Shown piece by piece: positions 61,253 to 64,000 of a stretch of DNA of 64,000 nt; position 1 is the first letter of the stretch; every line of letters begins with the position of its first letter. The stretch is taken from assembly GCA_017445225.1 (NCBI GenBank), contig JAFSUN010000011.1:62001-126000 (forward strand), in the 5' to 3' direction. The notes under the pieces are model-generated. The model had not been told where the DNA came from. It saw nothing but the letters and a program-made list of their open reading frames with translations, and made no database searches. This stretch comes from Erysipelotrichaceae bacterium (lineage in GTDB: Bacteria; Bacillota_I; Bacilli_A; Erysipelotrichales; Erysipelotrichaceae). Both the position numbers and the translations under genes were made by a program.

Positions 61253-61798
61253 ATGAAAAAGAAATATCTAATTATATTAGCTGTTGTAATCATACTGGGA
61301 ACAGTCATAGTACTTTTCAATAATGAAAAGAAAAAAGAAGACACCGTGTTTAAGTCATCTCTGATTCCGACAACGTGCTATCTGACAGTCGAATCCGTGG
61401 ATGGGAGGAAAGGTTTATCAAAAGATCTGGGGCCTTATAGTTCCCTTATCACGACGGAAATCAGCATGGACAGTAATAATCATGCATCAAGAGTATTTCC
61501 AGAAAGTACGCTTGATAACAGTTTCCCTGGAAAGGCGATAAAGAAGCTGGTTCATACCGTTGTTTCTGATCCGGGACCATGGAAATATAAGCTGATCTTC
61601 AGCAAGTTACAGTCAGGCAAGCCCTCTGAAGCGGATATCCAGATGGTTTGTTACGATGGAGGATTATTCAGTTTAAGCACCGTAATTCATGATGAAAAAG
61701 GTCAGGCAAGGACAGTTGAAGAGTATTACATGTCAAAGTCGGGGAACACGTTGGCAGATTATGCTGAAGAGTGTCTGAAGCAATTTGGAAAGCAATGA
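61253..61798 (+). CDS. Membrane-anchored protein of unknown function
   Basis: 181 aa with an N-terminal membrane anchor (YLIILAVVIILGTVIVLF) and an extracytoplasmic domain with two cysteines in TTCYLTV and MVCYDGG, possibly a disulfide. GGGAGGGG precedes ATG 61253 and a TATAAT lies at 61202-61207. Not recognised; in series with the secreted protein and zinc-ribbon genes. Confidence 0.75.
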   Translation: MKKKYLIILAVVIILGTVIVLFNNEKKKEDTVFKSSLIPTTCYLTVESVDGRKGLSKDLGPYSSLITTEISMDSNNHASRVFPESTLDNSFPGKAIKKLVHTVVSDPGPWKYKLIFSKLQSGKPSEADIQMVCYDGGLFSLSTVIHDEKGQARTVEEYYMSKSGNTLADYAEECLKQFGKQ

Positions 61799-61819
61799 TA
61801 ATTGGGAGGATTACTGATA

Positions 61820-62035
61820 ATGCGGAAGTGTTTGAGATGCGGAACAGAAATGGTTGAAGGTGGTCAGATTACCATCAGCGGAACCAGAGGTGGCTCTATG
61901 GTCTACAACAAATCCAAACAGCCCAGGTTGCCCTTTGGAGGAAGTCAGCCCTATGTTGCGGTATGTCCGAAGTGCGGAGAGATCTCTCTGTATCTGATCA
62001 ATCCTGAAAAACTGTTTGAGGAAGAAAAGAAATAA
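61820..62035 (+). CDS. Small zinc-ribbon protein
   Basis: 71 aa with two CxxC knuckles (CLRCG near the N-terminus and CPKCG near residue 51), the pattern of a treble-clef/zinc ribbon, with VYNKSKQPRLPFGG between. ATG 61820 has GGGAGG upstream; TTG 61802 is possible. Role unknown. Terminator at 62044-62072. Confidence 0.75.
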   Translation: MRKCLRCGTEMVEGGQITISGTRGGSMVYNKSKQPRLPFGGSQPYVAVCPKCGEISLYLINPEKLFEEEKK

Positions 62036-62043
62036 GACCAACG

Positions 62044-62072
62044 TAAAACAGTGGCTGAACCACTGTTTTTAT
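62044..62072. terminator. Bidirectional terminator between convergent genes
   Basis: AAACAGTGG/CCACTGTTTTT hairpin with T-tract on the plus strand and A-rich complement for the minus strand. Confidence 0.85.
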
Positions 62073-62078
62073 GTGCTG

Positions 62079-63143
62079 TCATCCTTTATAGTCTTCCAGG
62101 TAATCGATTGCTTCTCTGAGCATTTCCTTAGTTACCTTGTATGGTACGTGATAGAGTTCGGGATTGATTACCGTTGCGTCCAGCACATCATCCAGAGGAT
62201 CATCCATGGTGAGGTCAAGATCCTTCAGGCATACCGGCAAGCCGACAGACTTATTGAATTCGTAAGTCTGTTTGAGCTTGTCCCACTGCTTGTCGACGAT
62301 CAGCTGAATGAGAGTACCGTATGATACGATCTCACCGTGGAGGTGCTTTCTTTCCATCCATTCCCTCACCGTTAAACCATAATACAGTGCATGAGCTACG
62401 GCACTGTTGTAATCGGGATTTACGGCCAGGGATACTGATCCGGTAGCGACGATGATGCTGAGGATGATTTCCTCCACATCCTCACTGTATTCACCCTTGA
62501 TGATGCTGTTGTAGGCTGCTGCCCCCTTTTCAATCATCGGGTAATAGCATAATGATGAAATGGTCCGGCCATATTCACTGGCAAAGTCCAGTACATCGTT
62601 TTTGGCTGAGAATACGCACTCGATGTGCTTGGCCATCGTATCACCCATGCCGGCCCAGAAATACTGCCTGGGAGCCCGGAAAATGATCTCAGTGTCAATG
62701 AAGCAGTGGACGGGCGGTTCTTTCAGACGGAACACTTCCTTAAAGGAGCCGTCATTGTTGTGGATGATGCTGATCTTGGTGACGGAAGCGCAGGTTGAGG
62801 CTATCGTTGCCACAGTGAATACCGGTTTCTTCAGCTGGTCCCCTGCTGTCTTGACAACGTCCAGGCACTTGCCGCCGCCGATGCCGATCAGAACATCGGC
62901 CTGTCTTACGGTTTCATCGGCTACCAGCTTATTGATGTTGTCCCAGCTGGCCTCCTTGCCATACATGATCATTCCGCTGATGTCAAAGCCTTTCAGGGCC
63001 GCCAGGACCTTGTCCCCGGCGGCTTTCCAGGCCTTTTCGCCATAAATCAGAACCACTCTTTTCCCATACGGTTCGATGATGGGTTTCATCGAATCAAGTG
63101 CATCCTTACCTATCGTATATCTCGGCAGAAATAACTGCTGCAT
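62079..63143 (-). CDS. Glycerol-dehydrogenase-like iron-containing alcohol dehydrogenase
   Basis: 354 aa NAD-dependent polyol dehydrogenase of the GldA/iron-ADH family. GIGGGKCLDVVK (NAD binding), STCASVTKISII, and metal ligands in GMGDTMAKHIE, NSAVAHALYYGL and KHLHGEIVSYGT. Substrate unknown; glycerol, other polyols or sugar phosphates are possible. ATG 63143 follows AAGGGTGAG. Linked to the isomerase gene with a hairpin between (63159-63183). Confidence 0.88.
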   Translation of the reverse strand: MQQLFLPRYTIGKDALDSMKPIIEPYGKRVVLIYGEKAWKAAGDKVLAALKGFDISGMIMYGKEASWDNINKLVADETVRQADVLIGIGGGKCLDVVKTAGDQLKKPVFTVATIASTCASVTKISIIHNNDGSFKEVFRLKEPPVHCFIDTEIIFRAPRQYFWAGMGDTMAKHIECVFSAKNDVLDFASEYGRTISSLCYYPMIEKGAAAYNSIIKGEYSEDVEEIILSIIVATGSVSLAVNPDYNSAVAHALYYGLTVREWMERKHLHGEIVSYGTLIQLIVDKQWDKLKQTYEFNKSVGLPVCLKDLDLTMDDPLDDVLDATVINPELYHVPYKVTKEMLREAIDYLEDYKG

Positions 63144-63158
63144 GTTTCTCACCCTTTC

Positions 63159-63183
63159 CAAAAAGATGCCCGAAGGCATCTGA
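63159..63183 (-). terminator. Intergenic hairpin between isomerase and dehydrogenase genes
   Basis: AGATGCC/GGCATCT stem with TTCG-type tetraloop and five T on the minus strand; may attenuate the downstream gene. Confidence 0.7.
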
Positions 63184-63185
63184 AA

Positions 63186-63839
63186 TTAAGCAACTAAGCT
63201 TTCTACGTATTCTCTTAAGCTGTCGTCCTGGCAACCGGCACGGAAGCATTCCAGGAAACGAGGAGTAAGAGACTTTCTTACCAGATCCTGATCCAGGCTC
63301 TTCAAGGCCTCCAGAACCGGCTTGGCAATCTGTTCCTTGACTGTGAACAGCATGGCAGCGTTTCTGTTCTGGGATTCCTTGCGTTCAGCCGGATAGCCCA
63401 TTCCCTTTGGTGAACCGAAGGCCGTCTGGAAGACAATCTTCAGGTTGACATCAGCACCCCAGCCGAAGCCCTTGGCATATGGCAGTGCCAGAGCGTTGCC
63501 GTTGTTGATCTGTAAGAACAGGTAGGCATCTGACGGGTCGATGCAGTATCCGCAGACGACACCAGGCATCATATTGCAGGCCATTAAGGCTCCCTGGCCG
63601 GTACCGCAGCCGGTTACGACGAAGTCAACAGCCTTGGAATTGAGCAGTAAAGCGGCCTGAACGCCTATATTCAAATATGTTAAATAGCCTGGTTCACCCA
63701 GCTGCAGAGGAGCTTCTTCGGTATTCATGCCGGTATTATATACGGTATGACCCATTGGTTCAACGACGCCCTTTAAGCAGTCGAGTACGATTGAATTCTT
63801 TGCGGACTGTGAGAATTCATTTATTAAAGCGATTTTCAT
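63186..63839 (-). CDS. RpiB/LacA/LacB-family sugar-phosphate isomerase
   Basis: 217 aa, longer than RpiB (about 150 aa). Family core with VTGCGTGQGALMACNMMPGV and HTVYNTG; a C-terminal extension of about 60 residues (VKEQIAKPVLEALKSLDQDL...) is typical of a separate subgroup acting on tetrose or other sugar phosphates. Adjacent to the dehydrogenase, so part of a polyol or sugar catabolic route; exact substrate unknown. Confidence 0.88.
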   Translation of the reverse strand: MKIALINEFSQSAKNSIVLDCLKGVVEPMGHTVYNTGMNTEEAPLQLGEPGYLTYLNIGVQAALLLNSKAVDFVVTGCGTGQGALMACNMMPGVVCGYCIDPSDAYLFLQINNGNALALPYAKGFGWGADVNLKIVFQTAFGSPKGMGYPAERKESQNRNAAMLFTVKEQIAKPVLEALKSLDQDLVRKSLTPRFLECFRAGCQDDSLREYVESLVA

Positions 63840-63867
63840 ATTAATTGTCTCCTTTTCATTAAAGCAA

Positions 63868-63895
63868 CAGGGTGGAAGAAGTCTTCCACCCTGCT
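63868..63895 (-). terminator. Hairpin upstream of the isomerase gene
   Basis: CAGGGTGGAAGA/TCTTCCACCCTG is a strong hairpin; the following T content is low on the minus strand, so it may be an attenuator or stability element. Confidence 0.7.
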
Positions 63896-63902
63896 TTCTT
63901 TT

Positions 63903-64000
63903 TTACTCCTTACTGCCGTTGTCAGCAGCTTCGAAAGTATAACGATCGTTGGATCCGATGAGCAGAATGTAGTCTTTGACAAACTTCTTAATAGCTGCTT
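63903..64000 (-). CDS. C-terminal end of an unidentified gene (5' cut by window)
   Basis: The last 31 residues read FVKDYILLIGSNDRYTFEAADNGSKE after a lysine-rich start, on the minus strand, ending at TAA 63903-63905. Its orientation and 63-nt spacing from the isomerase gene suggest the same catabolic operon; too short to identify. Confidence 0.5.
   Translation of the reverse strand, partial: AAIKKFVKDYILLIGSNDRYTFEAADNGSKE

Noticed and set aside
1-64000. CRISPR array or prophage
   Set aside because: No regularly spaced direct repeats and no phage structural or integrase genes were seen.

Overview
The window is about 64 kb of a Firmicutes (Bacillota) chromosome with moderately high GC. The gene families (EzrA, Spx, IreB, RecD2, T-box leaders, CcpA) and the gene order suggest a non-sporulating gut or oral anaerobe, most likely of the Erysipelotrichia; no 16S gene is present to confirm this. 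A superoxide reductase and HemW-type and iron-alcohol-dehydrogenase-type enzymes fit an anaerobe. UGA is used as a normal stop codon.

Layout. 0-12.5 kb: partial ffh, superoxide reductase, an MscS channel with a His-rich membrane protein, the ezrA-nifS-thiI operon (divisome plus tRNA thiolation), T-box-controlled tyrS, rpsD with a long leader, then exoA, a MurJ/SpoVB-type flippase and a lipoprotein. 12.7-18.7 kb: a sucrose operon (fructokinase, amylosucrase broken by one in-frame UGA, HAD phosphatase, sucrose PTS EIIBCA, MazG-like hydrolase), facing thyA. 19.6-28 kb: pseudouridine catabolism (psuK-psuG), ccpA, a YtxG/YtxH-position pair with a cre-like site in its promoter, and trmB-lipoprotein-disordered protein-murC. 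The murC-ytxG-ytxH-ccpA order matches Bacillus. 28-48.6 kb: a long minus-strand housekeeping block (pnp, rpsO, hemW, lepA, fmt, holA, comEC, comEA, greA, udk, mltG, yrzB, ruvX, ireB, T-box-alaS, recD2, mnmA) that keeps the classical Bacillus order but lacks the sporulation genes gpr and spoIIP. 48.6-52.3 kb: an Spx-like protein with a cysteine tail, tRNA-Arg beside an inverted copy of its own 3' half, a second MscS, a glycerophosphodiesterase and T-box-trpS.

52.4-56.3 kb is an accessory metal-resistance locus: an ArsR/SmtB repressor, a stand-alone TnpB element with striking inverted repeats, a Zn/Cd-type P1B ATPase and a separately encoded HMA domain, controlled by a strong promoter with a perfect 20-bp palindrome. 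56.4-58.7 kb holds a COG2509-type flavoprotein and small proteins. 58.7-62 kb is an AT-rich island with a LysR regulator, a secreted protein of unknown function, a membrane-anchored protein and a zinc-ribbon protein; a shared ATAGCTAT dyad suggests that the LysR protein controls itself and the secreted protein. 62-64 kb holds a glycerol-dehydrogenase-like enzyme, an RpiB/LacAB-family isomerase and the end of another gene, probably a carbohydrate catabolic operon.

The most unusual signals are the TnpB/arsR inverted-repeat arrangement, the tRNA-Arg inverted half-copy, the single-nonsense amylosucrase in a sucrose PTS operon without a sucrose-6-phosphate hydrolase, the very short tyrS T-box leader, several cysteine-cluster proteins, and the LysR/secreted-protein island.
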